This document shows, in pieces, positions 49,587 to 58,592 of a stretch of DNA of 64,000 nt (its first letter is position 1; each line of letters starts with the position of its first letter). This DNA is from Pseudomonas simiae (lineage in GTDB: Bacteria; Pseudomonadota; Gammaproteobacteria; Pseudomonadales; Pseudomonadaceae). The notes under the pieces were generated by a model. The model ran no database searches, was not told the DNA's origin, and was given only the letters and a program-made list of their open reading frames with translations. Where the stretch lies: positions 1 through 64,000 of the forward strand of contig NZ_FOKB01000008.1 in the NCBI RefSeq assembly GCF_900111895.1. Direction: 5' to 3'. Both the position numbers and the translations under genes were made by a program.

Positions 49587-50084
49587 ATGCTGGTTAACAA
49601 CAACACCCAAGCCGTGTCGACCGTTCAACAGATCAAGCGGCCCGACATGGACCCCGCCAACGCCGCTGCCAGCGCGCTGTACAGCGGTGCCCTGCAAGCG
49701 GCGCAGCAAAGCGTGACCGTGCCGGCCGCACAGAAGGAATTGGACAAGGCGACCGACCGTATCGACGAAGCCTTTGCCAAGACCCGCGTGCAGTTGCAGA
49801 CGAGCGCGTCGACCAGCGATGTACCGGCGACCAGCACCACCTCCGGTGCGCGCTCGGAATTCACCGACTACATGAGCAAATCCCCGGCCGAGCGCATCCG
49901 TGACCAACTGCTCAAGGAGCAGGGTTTGACCGAGGCAGACTTGCAGAACATGTCGAAGGAAAAACAGGATGCCTTTTCCAAGCAAGTGGCAGAGCGCTTG
50001 AAGCAGCAGCAAGAGCAGCAGGTCGCGGCAAAAACCGCTGACCCACAGGCCCAGACAGTGAAAGAAACCCTGGCTGCGATCTAA
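49587..50084 (+). CDS. Unknown Pseudomonas protein, coiled-coil and Gln-rich
   Basis: 165 residues with no recognised domain. A helical N-terminal part (AQKELDKATDRIDEAFAKTR), an Ala/Ser/Thr-rich linker (about 70-90) and a C-terminal module RDQLLKEQGLTEADLQNMSK, then EKQDAFSKQVAERLKQQQEQ of a kind seen repeatedly in small Pseudomonas proteins. No signal peptide. Preceded by CACAGGTGAC. Lies alone between an MFS gene and a repeat pair. Confidence 0.75.
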   Translation: MLVNNNTQAVSTVQQIKRPDMDPANAAASALYSGALQAAQQSVTVPAAQKELDKATDRIDEAFAKTRVQLQTSASTSDVPATSTTSGARSEFTDYMSKSPAERIRDQLLKEQGLTEADLQNMSKEKQDAFSKQVAERLKQQQEQQVAAKTADPQAQTVKETLAAI

Positions 50085-50103
50085 CAAGCACCACGATCAA
50101 CGG

Positions 50104-50190
50104 TAGGCGCCGGCTTGCCGGCGATGCAGGCGCCTCGGTGAATCAGAGAGACCGAGGTGATGCTATCGCCGGCAAGCCGGCGCCTGCAGG
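50104..50190. repeat. Inverted pair of TAGGCGCCGGCTTGCCGGCGATG units
   Basis: Left arm 50104-50126 and the right copy ending at 50190 (CATCGCCGG-type, read ATCGCCGGCAAGCCGGCGCC) are inverted; CCTCGGT/ACCGAGG between them also pairs. Third repeat family of the window, between convergent genes. Confidence 0.88.
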
Positions 50191-50197
50191 GATTGGG

Positions 50198-51517
50198 TTA
50201 TTGCAGCTGCAACGTCGAATTGAACTGCCCGATCGCATCCACCACATGCCGTGACCCTTCCTGAATCTCCAGGATCACCTGACCTGCTTCATTCGCCAAT
50301 TCCACCCCCACGCCTGTGCGACTCAAGCTCGATTGCATGCTCGACACTGCACTCAGCGACAGATCATGGTTCTTGCGCACCACATCGACGATTTCCACCG
50401 TCGCCTGGCTGGTCCGCGCCGCCAGGCTGCGCACTTCGTCTGCCACCACTGCAAAGCCACGCCCATGCTCACCGGCCCGTGCCGCTTCGATCGCGGCGTT
50501 GAGCGCCAGCATATTGGTCTGTTCGGCAATGCTGCGAATGGTCTGCACGATGGCACCGATGATGTCCGATTGCTTGCTCACGGCGTCGATACTCACCGCC
50601 GCTTGGTTCAGATCATGGGAAATTTCTTCGATGATCTGCACGGTTTGCTGCACCACCTCCGACCCCTTGCGTGCGCAGGCGTCGTTTTGCACCGAAGTGG
50701 CATGGGCCGAGTCGGCGGCGTTACGCAGGGTGGTGACCTGGTCGGTGATGTCGCTGGCGAACTTCACCACCTTGTACAGGCGCCCATTGGTGTCAAAGAT
50801 CGGGTTGTAGGAGGCCTCCAGAAACAGGGTCTTGCCGTATTTGTTTTTACGCTCGAAGCGATGCGAGTGGTATTCGCCGCGGTTGAGCGACGCCCAGAAC
50901 GCCTTGTAGGCCGGCGATTCCACTTCGTTGCGGTGGCAAAACATGCTGTGGTGCTGGCCGACGATTTCATCCAGGGAATACTGCACCGTCTTCAGGAAGT
51001 TTTCGTTGGCGTTAAGGATCTGGCCCTGCGGGGTGAACTCGATCACCGCCATGGAACGGCCGATGGCGTCGATCAAGCTCTGGTTTTCATGTTCGTGATG
51101 GACCCGCGCAGTGATATCCGACGCGACCTTGATCACGCTCTGCACCTGGTTGTCCTTGTCCAGCACCGGCATGTAGCTGGCTTCCAGCCACACTTCCTGG
51201 CCGTGCTTGTTCAGGCGCATGAAGGTGCCGCTAAGGGCCTCGCCCCGCGCCAGGTCGCGCCACAGCTTGGCGTAGGCGTCGGTGTGGGTGTAGGCCTCAT
51301 CGCAAAAGAGGCGGTGATGTTTACCGCGGATCTCCTCGGCGCTGTAGCCCATGGTGTTGCAGAAGTTGTCGTTGGCGTCGAGGATCACACCACTGGCGTC
51401 GAACTCGATCATGGCCATGGAACGGCTGATGGCCGCCAGTTTGGCGTTGGATTCGGTAAGGGCGCAGGAGAAACGTTCGATTTGTTGCAGGTCGGATTTG
51501 TGATGGCGGTTGAACAT
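50198..51517 (-). CDS. BdlA-like chemoreceptor: two PAS domains plus MCP domain
   Basis: 439 residues from the ATG at 51517, the same length as the paralogue at 18839-20158. Two PAS domains (about 25-135 and 145-255) begin RSMAMIEFD and RSMAVIEFT and contain HRLFCDE and HSMFCHR. The MCP hairpin has NMLALNAAIEAARAGEHGRGFAVVADEVRSLAARTSQATVEI. Soluble, without membrane segments or a long HAMP region. It probably signals to the chemotaxis array or to c-di-GMP-linked dispersal. A shorter signalling domain than in membrane MCPs is normal for this group. Confidence 0.9.
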   Translation of the reverse strand: MFNRHHKSDLQQIERFSCALTESNAKLAAISRSMAMIEFDASGVILDANDNFCNTMGYSAEEIRGKHHRLFCDEAYTHTDAYAKLWRDLARGEALSGTFMRLNKHGQEVWLEASYMPVLDKDNQVQSVIKVASDITARVHHEHENQSLIDAIGRSMAVIEFTPQGQILNANENFLKTVQYSLDEIVGQHHSMFCHRNEVESPAYKAFWASLNRGEYHSHRFERKNKYGKTLFLEASYNPIFDTNGRLYKVVKFASDITDQVTTLRNAADSAHATSVQNDACARKGSEVVQQTVQIIEEISHDLNQAAVSIDAVSKQSDIIGAIVQTIRSIAEQTNMLALNAAIEAARAGEHGRGFAVVADEVRSLAARTSQATVEIVDVVRKNHDLSLSAVSSMQSSLSRTGVGVELANEAGQVILEIQEGSRHVVDAIGQFNSTLQLQ

Positions 51518-51683
51518 GGTCAGATCACCCTGGGTTCCCGGCGCCTGGAGGCGCATTCCATTCATTTGTTAGACAGTGCTGGCACACCTTCATGGGGAAA
51601 TAACCATCCGAATCGCTTTATATGCCAAGCGTCATCAACGGTTCTGGGTGAGCATAGACAGAGCTTGGCGCTATGCAAGGCCA

Positions 51684-52553
51684 CTAATCAGCCACCATTG
51701 CTAACAACGCGCTGGCAGCGGCCGAAGGGGGACGGGTCGGCGAGCCGACCAAGGCAAACTCACGGTGCAGCGGCACCGTCAGTGGCATGACACGCAAGCC
51801 CTTGCGCTGGGCCGGCAGGGCCATTTCCGGCACCAGCGTCACGCCGACACCTTCGCGTACCAGGCTGAAGGCGCTGTTCCATTCGCGCACTTCCACGCGG
51901 ATATCGCGCAGCGTCAATCCCGCTGCGGCACCCAGGCTGCGTGCATTCGCGGTACAGCCACCGGTGGCAAGTACGAACGGCTGCTCAAGTAATTCCTCAA
52001 GCGCCACAGTCGCATCGGCCGGGCGTTGCGCCAGCGCATGGTCTGTCGCAAGCACGGCCATCCAGAAGTCCCGGCCCAGCACCGTGGCATTGCGCTCGGG
52101 CTTGGGGTTAAGCACAACGCCCAGGTCGATCAGGTCCGCGTCGAGCAGGGTGAGCACTTCGTTGTCGGTGACGTCCAGAGTAGTGACCTCAATACCCGGA
52201 TAGAGCTGAGCAAAACGCAACAACAGCGGCGTCAGAAACGTCGCCAGCACCATGGGGAAACTGGCGATGCGAATCGTCCCGCGCAGCATCGGGCGGGCTT
52301 CGTCCACGGTGCTGCGAATCGTCTGCAAGGCCGCGAGCATCACCCGCGCCTGCGCGATCACACTCAACCCCAAGGCGGTGGGCAAAGTCTTGCGCGGTTC
52401 ACGGGTAAACAGCTGTGCGCCCAGCGTCGCCTCCATGCCGGCCATGGCCTGGCTGGCGGCGGATTGGGTCATGCCCACGCGCTCGGCGGCGGCGGTGATG
52501 CTGCCGTGATCGGCCACGGCTACCAGCAGGCGCCAGTGCATCAGGTTCATCAT
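51684..52553 (-). CDS. LysR-family regulator divergent from a GST gene
   Basis: 289 residues from the ATG at 52553 (AAGGA 11 bases upstream; a second ATG is at 52550). Helix-turn-helix at about 5-62 (WRLLVAVADHGSITAAAERVGMTQSAASQAMAGME); effector domain with MLRGTIRIASFPMVLATFLTPLL. Divergent from the GST at 52650 with a 96-base spacer and probably its regulator. Confidence 0.87.
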   Translation of the reverse strand: MMNLMHWRLLVAVADHGSITAAAERVGMTQSAASQAMAGMEATLGAQLFTREPRKTLPTALGLSVIAQARVMLAALQTIRSTVDEARPMLRGTIRIASFPMVLATFLTPLLLRFAQLYPGIEVTTLDVTDNEVLTLLDADLIDLGVVLNPKPERNATVLGRDFWMAVLATDHALAQRPADATVALEELLEQPFVLATGGCTANARSLGAAAGLTLRDIRVEVREWNSAFSLVREGVGVTLVPEMALPAQRKGLRVMPLTVPLHREFALVGSPTRPPSAAASALLAMVAD

Positions 52554-52649
52554 GGCAGTAGCTGTCCTTATGGCGGGGGTCTGAACGTTTAATTTTACGC
52601 ACGGTGCCATGCCCGCGAGACTGGCGCAAATTCAACGGAGCTGCCCCAG

Positions 52650-53258
52650 ATGAAACTGTATTTCTTCCCCCATGCCTGTTCCCTCGCCCCGCATATCGTG
52701 CTGCGCGAATTGGCGATTCCCTTCGACCTGGTGCTGGTGGATAACCAGGCCAAGACCACCGCCGAGGGCGAAGACTTCCTGCAGATCAACCCCAAAGGCT
52801 ATGTTGCGGCGCTGAAACTGGACAACGGCCAAGTGCTGACTGAAGCGAGCGCGATCCTGCAGTACCTGGCCGACCTGAAACCCACAGCGAATCTCGCGCC
52901 GGCCAATGGCAGCTGGGAGCGCGTGCGTTTGCAGGAATGGCTGAATTTTATCGCCACCGAAGTGCACGGTGGGTTGGCAGTGTTCTTCAACGGCGTGATT
53001 CAGGGCGAGGTGCGGGCCATGTTCCAGGCCACGCTGTTCAAGCGATTTGCCGTGCTGGTGCAGACGCTGGAGCGCCAGGATTATTTGCTGGGGGCGCAGT
53101 ACTCAGTGGCGGATGCGTACCTGTTCGTGGTGCTACGCTGGGCGGCCCTCCACGCGATTGATCTGCGCGAATGGCCGGCGCTGGCGGCGTTTGAGCAGCG
53201 GGTGGGTCAGCGACCAGCCGTGATTGCCGCGCTGGCCGCCGAATCCCCCAAAAGCTGA
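52650..53258 (+). CDS. Glutathione S-transferase, bacterial beta-class-like
   Basis: 202 residues. MKLYFFPHACSLAPHIVLREL places the active-site Cys10/Ser11 as in E. coli GstA; NPKGYVAALKLDNGQVLTEASAILQYLADL has cis-Pro and the glutathione-binding ES-equivalent EA; the C-terminal domain has YSVADAYLFVVLRW. Conjugates or isomerises electrophiles with glutathione. Probably controlled by the divergent LysR gene. Confidence 0.91.
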   Translation: MKLYFFPHACSLAPHIVLRELAIPFDLVLVDNQAKTTAEGEDFLQINPKGYVAALKLDNGQVLTEASAILQYLADLKPTANLAPANGSWERVRLQEWLNFIATEVHGGLAVFFNGVIQGEVRAMFQATLFKRFAVLVQTLERQDYLLGAQYSVADAYLFVVLRWAALHAIDLREWPALAAFEQRVGQRPAVIAALAAESPKS

Positions 53259-53277
53259 GTTCGTTCAAAAACGGGTC

Positions 53278-53394
53278 TCAGTGACCGAACAGACCTGTCT
53301 CGGTTTTCTTGGCTTTCTTGTCGGCGCGTTTTTCGTCGGCGGTCTTTGCCGGTTTCTTTTTCGCGGCTTTCTTTGAATCCATACCTTTGGCCAT
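53278..53394 (-). CDS. Small Lys/Ala-rich protein
   Basis: 38 residues from the ATG at 53394, with GGAG 8 bases upstream. The sequence is almost wholly Lys, Ala, Glu and Asp in heptad-like order (KKAAKKKPAKTADEKRADKK), ending TETGLFGH. Histone-tail-like composition suggests nucleic-acid or polyanion binding, but there is no direct evidence. Longer frames upstream have no similarity and no ribosome-binding site. Confidence 0.65.
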   Translation of the reverse strand: MAKGMDSKKAAKKKPAKTADEKRADKKAKKTETGLFGH

Positions 53395-53497
53395 GATGCA
53401 TGCTCCACTGAAAGGGGATGTAGCACTGGGTATACCACCTATTGCCCGGCAGAAGGCGCTTATAATCCTCGGCCCTTGATAACGCCGCCTGAACACC

Positions 53498-53938
53498 ATG
53501 CCCAACTTGCACATCGAACCGCTGGCAGAGCCCCTGTGGCCGCTGCTGAACAAGTTTTACCGCAGCCACAATTCGTCGATGAAGGCGCTCAAGGGCGGGC
53601 GTCTATGGGTGGCGCGTGAAAGCGAGATTGTCGCCGGGCTGTGCCTGACGCCGGTGGTCGGTGGGCAGTGGTTGACCGGGGTGTTTGTCGACCCCGCGTA
53701 TCGTGGCCAGGGCTTGGCGAAGCGTGTGATTGATGAAGCCGTGGCCGAGGTGGAAGGCACCGTGTGGTTGCTATGTCATCCGGACCTGGAAGGCTTGTAC
53801 CAACGCATGGGTTTCACTCAGGACACTGTGCTCCCGCAATCCCTCAGCGAACGCTGGGTACGCTACAAGCGCAACAAGCCGATGATCGCGATGGGCTTGG
53901 ATCGTTTGGTGAGGTCGACTGCAAATAACCTGGCTTGA
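53498..53938 (+). CDS. GNAT-family N-acetyltransferase
   Basis: 146 residues. GNAT core: LWVARESEIVAGLCLTPVVGGQWLTGVFVDPAYRGQGLAKRVIDEAV, with the acetyl-CoA loop RGQGLAK near 70-76, then WLLCHPDLEGLYQRMGF. Substrate unknown. Start ATG at 53498, promoter in the 103-base gap after the small Lys-rich gene. Confidence 0.87.
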   Translation: MPNLHIEPLAEPLWPLLNKFYRSHNSSMKALKGGRLWVARESEIVAGLCLTPVVGGQWLTGVFVDPAYRGQGLAKRVIDEAVAEVEGTVWLLCHPDLEGLYQRMGFTQDTVLPQSLSERWVRYKRNKPMIAMGLDRLVRSTANNLA

Positions 53939-53952
53939 AACGCATTCCAACC

Positions 53953-54042
53953 GTGGAAGCGGGCTTGCTCGCGAAATGTGCTGGGTGAGTCAACATTATC
54001 GGCGACTGACACCCCGCATTCGCGAGCAAGCCCGCCCCACAG
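53953..54042. repeat. Inverted pair of GGAAGCGGGCTTGCTCGCGAA units
   Basis: Left copy 53953-53978 and right copy 54017-54042 (CATTCGCGAGCAAGCCCGCC and on); GTGAGTCA/TGAC between them pairs. Same family as 29530-29621; between convergent GNAT and def. Confidence 0.88.
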
Positions 54043-54065
54043 TTCGGCCTCATTGGGCCTGAACG

Positions 54066-54605
54066 CTACTCGTCGGCGGTGGGGTCCATGTCCGGAAACA
54101 TCACTTCGATAAAGCCGAACTTCGTGAAGTCGGTAATCCGCGACGGATACAACCGCCCGATCAGGTGATCGCACTCGTGCTGCACCACCCGCGCATGAAA
54201 ACCCTCGGCGATGCGCACAATCGGCTCGCCCTTGGGATCGAACCCCTCATAGCGAATCTGCTGGTAACGATCCACCGCACCCCGCAAACCGGGCACAGAC
54301 AGGCAACCTTCATACCCCTCTTCCAGCACTGGGCTCAGTGGCGTGATCAGCGGGTTGATCAGGATCGTCTGTGGCACCGGCGGTGCGTCCGGGTAGCGTT
54401 CGCTGGACTCGAAACCGAAGATCACCAATTGCAGGTCGACACCGATCTGCGGTGCGGCCAGGCCGACGCCCCCCACGTGCTCCATGGTCTGGAACATGTC
54501 ATCGATCAATTGCCACAGCTCGGGGCTGTCGAACATTTCCGGCGGAACCGGGGGCGCGATACGCAGCAGGCGTTCGTCGCCCATTTTCAGGATTTCACGG
54601 ATCAT
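54066..54605 (-). CDS. def: Peptide deformylase
   Basis: 179 residues, full length. All three motifs are present: GVGLAAPQIG (46-55), EGCLSVPG (99-106) with the metal-binding Cys, and QHECDHL (142-148) with two His ligands and catalytic Glu. Removes the formyl group from nascent proteins. It is separated by three bases from the upstream yihY-like gene rather than lying beside fmt, so it is probably a second, non-canonical def copy. Confidence 0.94.
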   Translation of the reverse strand: MIREILKMGDERLLRIAPPVPPEMFDSPELWQLIDDMFQTMEHVGGVGLAAPQIGVDLQLVIFGFESSERYPDAPPVPQTILINPLITPLSPVLEEGYEGCLSVPGLRGAVDRYQQIRYEGFDPKGEPIVRIAEGFHARVVQHECDHLIGRLYPSRITDFTKFGFIEVMFPDMDPTADE

Positions 54606-54608
54606 CGG

Positions 54609-55559
54609 TCAGACTTCATCGGCAGTGGGCTTGGAGTGGTCCCGGCCGAGGCCTGAGACGTGCTGTTTTTCACCGGTGTGGCCGGGCTCGTCAAACTCTT
54701 TTTCACCCGGATCCTTGCCTTCGGCGGACATGTGCTCGATCACCGCATTCATCTCCGCGCCCAGCAACAGCACGGCGGCGGAAATGTAGAAGTACAGGAG
54801 CAATACGATGATTGCGCCGATACTGCCATACATGGCGTTGTAGTCGGCAAAGGTTTTGACGTAGTAGCCAAACCCCAGTGACGCGACGATCCACACCACC
54901 ACCGCCAGCACCGAGCCGGGCGTGATGAAGCGGAATTTCTGTTCGACGTCAGGCATCACGTAGTACATGAGGGCCACGGCGAACATCAGCAAAATAACGA
55001 TCAACGGCCAGCGCAGGATGGTCCATAACGTGACCACGAACTCCTGCATGCCAATCTGTCCGGCCAGCCACTCCATCACCTGCGGGCCCAGCACCATCAA
55101 CGCGGCGGCGGCCAACAGCATGCCGGCGATGCCGACGGTGTAGAAAATCGACAACGGGAAGCGCTTCCAGATCGGGCGGCCTTCAACCACGTCATAGGCG
55201 GCGTTCATCGCGCTCATCATCAGGCGCACGCCGGCCGAGGCCGTCCACAGTGCGATCACGATACCCACCGAGAGCAGGCCACCCTTGGATTGCTGCAACT
55301 GGTCGATCACCGGGTTGACCTGCTCCAGCGCCTGGGGCGGCAACACCAGTTCCGACTGCAGGCGCAGCCAGGTAAAGAAGTCCGGCAAATGCAGGAAACC
55401 GATCAGGGCAATCAGGAACAACAGGAAGGGAAACAGCGAGAACAGCATCTGGTAGGCCAGTGCCGAGGCGTAAGTGGGCATTTCGTCGTCGACGAATTCC
55501 TTGACGGTGCGCAACAGCACTTTGTGCAGCTTGAGACCATCGAGAACCGGGAAAATCAT
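54609..55559 (-). CDS. YihY/BrkB-family membrane protein
   Basis: 316 residues, about six membrane helices. YASALAYQMLFSLFPFLLFLIALIGF at the start, SAGVRLMMSAMNAAYDVVEGRPIWKRFPLSI in the middle and GYYVKTFADYNAMYGSIGAIIVLLLYFYISAAVLLLGAEMNAV near the end are the YihY (former RNase BN) family landmarks. A charged cytosolic tail of about 50 residues follows. Function unresolved. AAAGGAG precedes the ATG; def follows directly in the same transcript. Confidence 0.9.
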   Translation of the reverse strand: MIFPVLDGLKLHKVLLRTVKEFVDDEMPTYASALAYQMLFSLFPFLLFLIALIGFLHLPDFFTWLRLQSELVLPPQALEQVNPVIDQLQQSKGGLLSVGIVIALWTASAGVRLMMSAMNAAYDVVEGRPIWKRFPLSIFYTVGIAGMLLAAAALMVLGPQVMEWLAGQIGMQEFVVTLWTILRWPLIVILLMFAVALMYYVMPDVEQKFRFITPGSVLAVVVWIVASLGFGYYVKTFADYNAMYGSIGAIIVLLLYFYISAAVLLLGAEMNAVIEHMSAEGKDPGEKEFDEPGHTGEKQHVSGLGRDHSKPTADEV

Positions 55560-55682
55560 AGCGTCTCCTTTCGCCGCAAAAAAGTTGAGTTCGTGGGCGA
55601 CTCAGGGGCCGTTTTCTACATCAAGGTAGACTATTTGGCGACCTTGAAACAATTTCGAAATCTTAACTGCATCAGGTGACAC

Positions 55683-55707
55683 AAAAACGGCCATCCGTGG
55701 ATGGCCG
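55683..55707 (-). terminator. Terminator of csbD
   Basis: Read on the minus strand, CGGCCATCC AC GGATGGCCG is followed by TTTTT: a 9-bp stem just after the csbD stop. Confidence 0.85.
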
Positions 55708-55735
55708 CGTGGCTGCGCATTCGCAGTCAGCCGGG

Positions 55736-55927
55736 TCAGGCTTTGTCGATGGTTTTCTTCACCGCATCTTTGGCCTTACCGACAGCTTGCTGAGCTTCGC
55801 CTTTCTTTTCCTGAACCTTGCCTTCGGTCTGCAGCTTGGTGTTATCCGTGGCTTTACCCACACCTTGCTTGATGTTGCCGACGGCTTCATTCGCCAAACC
55901 TTTTGCCTTATCCGCTGTGCTGCCCAT
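55736..55927 (-). CDS. CsbD-like stress protein
   Basis: 63 residues from the ATG at 55927 (AGGAGAAA upstream). CsbD pattern: STADKAKGLANEAVGNIKQG, then VGKATDNTKLQTEGKVQEKKGEAQQAVGKAKDAVKK. Small, highly charged and helical or disordered protein, in other bacteria induced by general stress; function unknown. Monocistronic with its own terminator. Confidence 0.9.
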   Translation of the reverse strand: MGSTADKAKGLANEAVGNIKQGVGKATDNTKLQTEGKVQEKKGEAQQAVGKAKDAVKKTIDKA

Positions 55928-56126
55928 GGTATTTCTCCTGAGAACAATCAAGGGTTTTGGTCATTACCTAAAGATTGACCCAAGGCCGTTTGGGAGAGTT
56001 TCAATTATTTTTGCCCACGCATTTCATCGCCGGCCGCAGGTTTGGCTTTATGTTTTGCCGCCAACCCATGAGAATGCCCGGCACATTCAGGCTGAAACGC
56101 TGAATAACAGATCCCGTAGGAAGGTT

Positions 56127-56504
56127 ATGAAACTCAATAAAGCACAGGCCATCGCCCGCAGAAACACCGAATTGGGCGGTGCCGTACTCGGCGTCAACAA
56201 CTGCCATTTCACCGACCTGGACCGCAAACGCAACATCTGGTGGTTTGACCTCCCGGTGGGCCGTATTGCCGTGGGCCAGTACGAGTGGATCCACCTGTTG
56301 ATGCACAATGCCGAGACCGACCAGTTGCTGCACCTGAAGGTGCCGACGGCGTTTTTGCGTGAGCACATCGAAGGGTTGGTGGTGCGTAATGCGGGCAAGC
56401 GCAAGCCGGAGATCACCCTGGAGCTGAGCGCAGACAAGGATTCGTTCTTGAAAGATGTGCGCCCGGCTGGCGCTGGCGTGGGCTTCGCCCAGTTCGCCCT
56501 GTAG
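56127..56504 (+). CDS. Conserved protein of unknown function
   Basis: 125 residues from the ATG at 56127 (AGGAAGG upstream). No named domain is recognised. Visible features: GAVLGVNNCHFTDLDRKRNIWWFDLPV, IHLLMHNAETDQLLHLKVPTAFLREH and KPEITLELSADKDSF, an alternating strand pattern suggesting a beta-rich fold. No signal peptide. Alone between csbD and a repeat pair. Confidence 0.78.
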   Translation: MKLNKAQAIARRNTELGGAVLGVNNCHFTDLDRKRNIWWFDLPVGRIAVGQYEWIHLLMHNAETDQLLHLKVPTAFLREHIEGLVVRNAGKRKPEITLELSADKDSFLKDVRPAGAGVGFAQFAL

Positions 56505-56516
56505 AAAACGTATAAA

Positions 56517-56609
56517 AATGTGGGAGGGGGCTTGCCCCCCGATGGCGGTGTGTCAGCTACAGATTGCTGACTGATAAACCGCTATCGGGGGCAAGCCCCC
56601 TCCCACATT
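56517..56609. repeat. Inverted pair of TGTGGGAGGGGGCTTGCCCCCGAT units
   Basis: Left copy starts at 56517 and the right copy ends at 56609; CAGCTACAG/.. and GCGGT/ACCGC inside pair partly. Same family as 42456-42547, 46361-46457 and 58593-58680. Between convergent genes. Confidence 0.9.
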
Positions 56610-56618
56610 GGTATAGCG

Positions 56619-58310
56619 TTACTTTTTAAGACCGAGCTTCTTCAACTCTTCGTCGCGCAACTCACGCCGCAGGATCTTGCCCACGTTGGTGGTCGGCAAC
56701 GCATCGCGGAACTCCACGGCCTTGGGCACCTTGTAGGCGGTGACGTTGGCGCGCATGTGCTCCATCACCTGCTCTTTGGTCAGGGTTGCACCCGGCTTGA
56801 CCACGATGAACAGCTTGATGTGCTCCCCGGACTTCTCGTCCGGCACACCGATAGCCGCGCACTGCAGCACACCCGGCAGGCCTGCCAGCACATCTTCCAA
56901 CTCGTTGGGGTACACGTTGAAGCCCGAGACCAGGATCATGTCCTTCTTGCGGTCGACGATGCGCATGTAGCCGTCAGGCTGGATGATCGCGATGTCACCG
57001 GTCTTGAGCCAGCCTTCGCTGTCGAGCATCTCGTCGGTGGCGTCCTGGCGCTGCCAGTAGCCCTTCATCACTTGCGGGCCTTTGACGCACAGCTCGCCGG
57101 TTTCACCCAGGGCGAGTTCAGTACCGTCGTCGGCAATCACTTTGCACACAGTGGACGGCACCGGAATGCCGATGGTGCCGATCTGGATGTGCTGGATCGG
57201 GTTCACGGTGGCCACCGGGCTGGTTTCGGTCATGCCATAGCCTTCGCAGATGCCACACCCGGTCACGGCCTTCCAGCGCTCGGCCGCTGCCAGTTGCAGG
57301 GCCATGCCACCGGACAGGGTGACTTTCAGCGCGGAGAAGTCCAGCTTGCGGAACGCCTCGTTGTTGCACAGCGCCACGAACAGGGTGTTCAGGCCGACAA
57401 AGCCGCTGAACTTCCACTTCGACAGTTCCTTGACCATCGCCGGCAGGTCGCGCGGGTTGCTGATCAGGATGTTGTGGTTGCCGATCAGCATCATCGCCAT
57501 GCAATGAAAGGTGAACGCATAGATGTGGTACAGCGGCAGCGGGGTGATCAGGATCTCGCAGCCTTCATTGAGGTTGGAACCCATCAGCGCCTTGCATTGC
57601 AGCATGTTGGCGACCAGGTTGCGGTGGGTGAGCATCGCACCCTTGGCCACGCCGGTGGTGCCGCCGGTGTATTGCAGCACGGCCACATCACTGCTGGTCG
57701 GGCTGGCGTCGCTGACCGGTTGGCCGTGCCCCTTGGCGAGCACGTCATTGAACTTGATCGCGTTGGGCAAGTGATAGGCCGGGACCATTTTCTTCACGTA
57801 CTTGATGACGCTGTTGATCAGCAGACGCTTGAGCGGCGGCAACAGGTCGGCGACTTCGGTGACGATCACGTGCTTGACGGCGGTCTTGGGCACGACCTTT
57901 TCCGCCAGGTGCGCCATGTTGGCCAGGCATACCAGGGCCTTGGCGCCGGAGTCGTTGAATTGGTGCTCCATTTCCCGCGCGGTGTACAGCGGGTTGGTAT
58001 TGACCACGATCAGGCCGGCGCGGATGGCGCCGAACACGGCGACCGGGTATTGGAGGACGTTGGGCAGTTGCACGGCGATTCGATCGCCGGGCTTCAAGTC
58101 GGTGTGCTGTTGCAGGTACGCGGCGAAGGCGCCGGACAATTCGTACAACTCACCGTAGGTGATTGTCTTGCCCAGGTTGCTGAAAGCCGGTTTGTTGGCG
58201 AAGCGCTGGCAGGACTGCTTCAGTACCGCCTGAATATTCGGATACTCGTCTGGATTGATTTCTGCAGCAATCCCGGCGGGGTACTTATCCTTCCAAAAGT
58301 CTTCGTTCAT
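56619..58310 (-). CDS. fadD1: Long-chain fatty acid-CoA ligase
   Basis: 563 residues. AMP-forming signatures: YTGGTTGVAKGAMLTHRN (about 213-230), GYGMTETSP (about 345), the TGD in GWLKTGDIAIIQPDGYMRIVDRKKDMILVSGFNVYP with the FadD linker, and the catalytic Lys in NVGKILRRELR. Activates fatty acids with ATP and CoA for beta-oxidation. GAGGAG precedes the ATG. Order fadD1-fadD2-hydrolase-phaJ equals that in P. aeruginosa and P. putida. It is downstream of fadD2, separated by a repeat pair. Confidence 0.95.
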   Translation of the reverse strand: MNEDFWKDKYPAGIAAEINPDEYPNIQAVLKQSCQRFANKPAFSNLGKTITYGELYELSGAFAAYLQQHTDLKPGDRIAVQLPNVLQYPVAVFGAIRAGLIVVNTNPLYTAREMEHQFNDSGAKALVCLANMAHLAEKVVPKTAVKHVIVTEVADLLPPLKRLLINSVIKYVKKMVPAYHLPNAIKFNDVLAKGHGQPVSDASPTSSDVAVLQYTGGTTGVAKGAMLTHRNLVANMLQCKALMGSNLNEGCEILITPLPLYHIYAFTFHCMAMMLIGNHNILISNPRDLPAMVKELSKWKFSGFVGLNTLFVALCNNEAFRKLDFSALKVTLSGGMALQLAAAERWKAVTGCGICEGYGMTETSPVATVNPIQHIQIGTIGIPVPSTVCKVIADDGTELALGETGELCVKGPQVMKGYWQRQDATDEMLDSEGWLKTGDIAIIQPDGYMRIVDRKKDMILVSGFNVYPNELEDVLAGLPGVLQCAAIGVPDEKSGEHIKLFIVVKPGATLTKEQVMEHMRANVTAYKVPKAVEFRDALPTTNVGKILRRELRDEELKKLGLKK

Positions 58311-58592
58311 GGAAGCCCACTCCTCAGCGACGTCAGCGACGCGAATTCATCATCGCATTTGATGCGATTATTATTGGTGTATGTTTTTTGGTGAATCTGG
58401 CGCTTTCAAGCAGGCCGAGACGTCACAAAGCGCGCCGAGAGTAGCAGCTTTGCCTGGGGCCGCCTAGAGCCAAAAGGGAGCCCTACGGTCATAAACACGA
58501 CTGTCCTACAATAATTGGTCACACTTTTAGCGAAGCTAAAATCTCCGAGTAAAAGGCTCTGGAATAGGGTTTTCAGCCCAATTAAAAACAAA

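Noticed and set aside
50333..51790. 485-codon plus-strand frame opposite the second BdlA-like gene
   Set aside because: It covers a convincing PAS-PAS-MCP gene on the other strand and has a shadow-frame composition.
56757..58394. 545-codon open frame on the plus strand opposite fadD1
   Set aside because: It mirrors the fadD1 coding sequence; composition (His/Gln/Val/Asp-rich) and absence of any domain are typical of antisense frames in GC-rich DNA.
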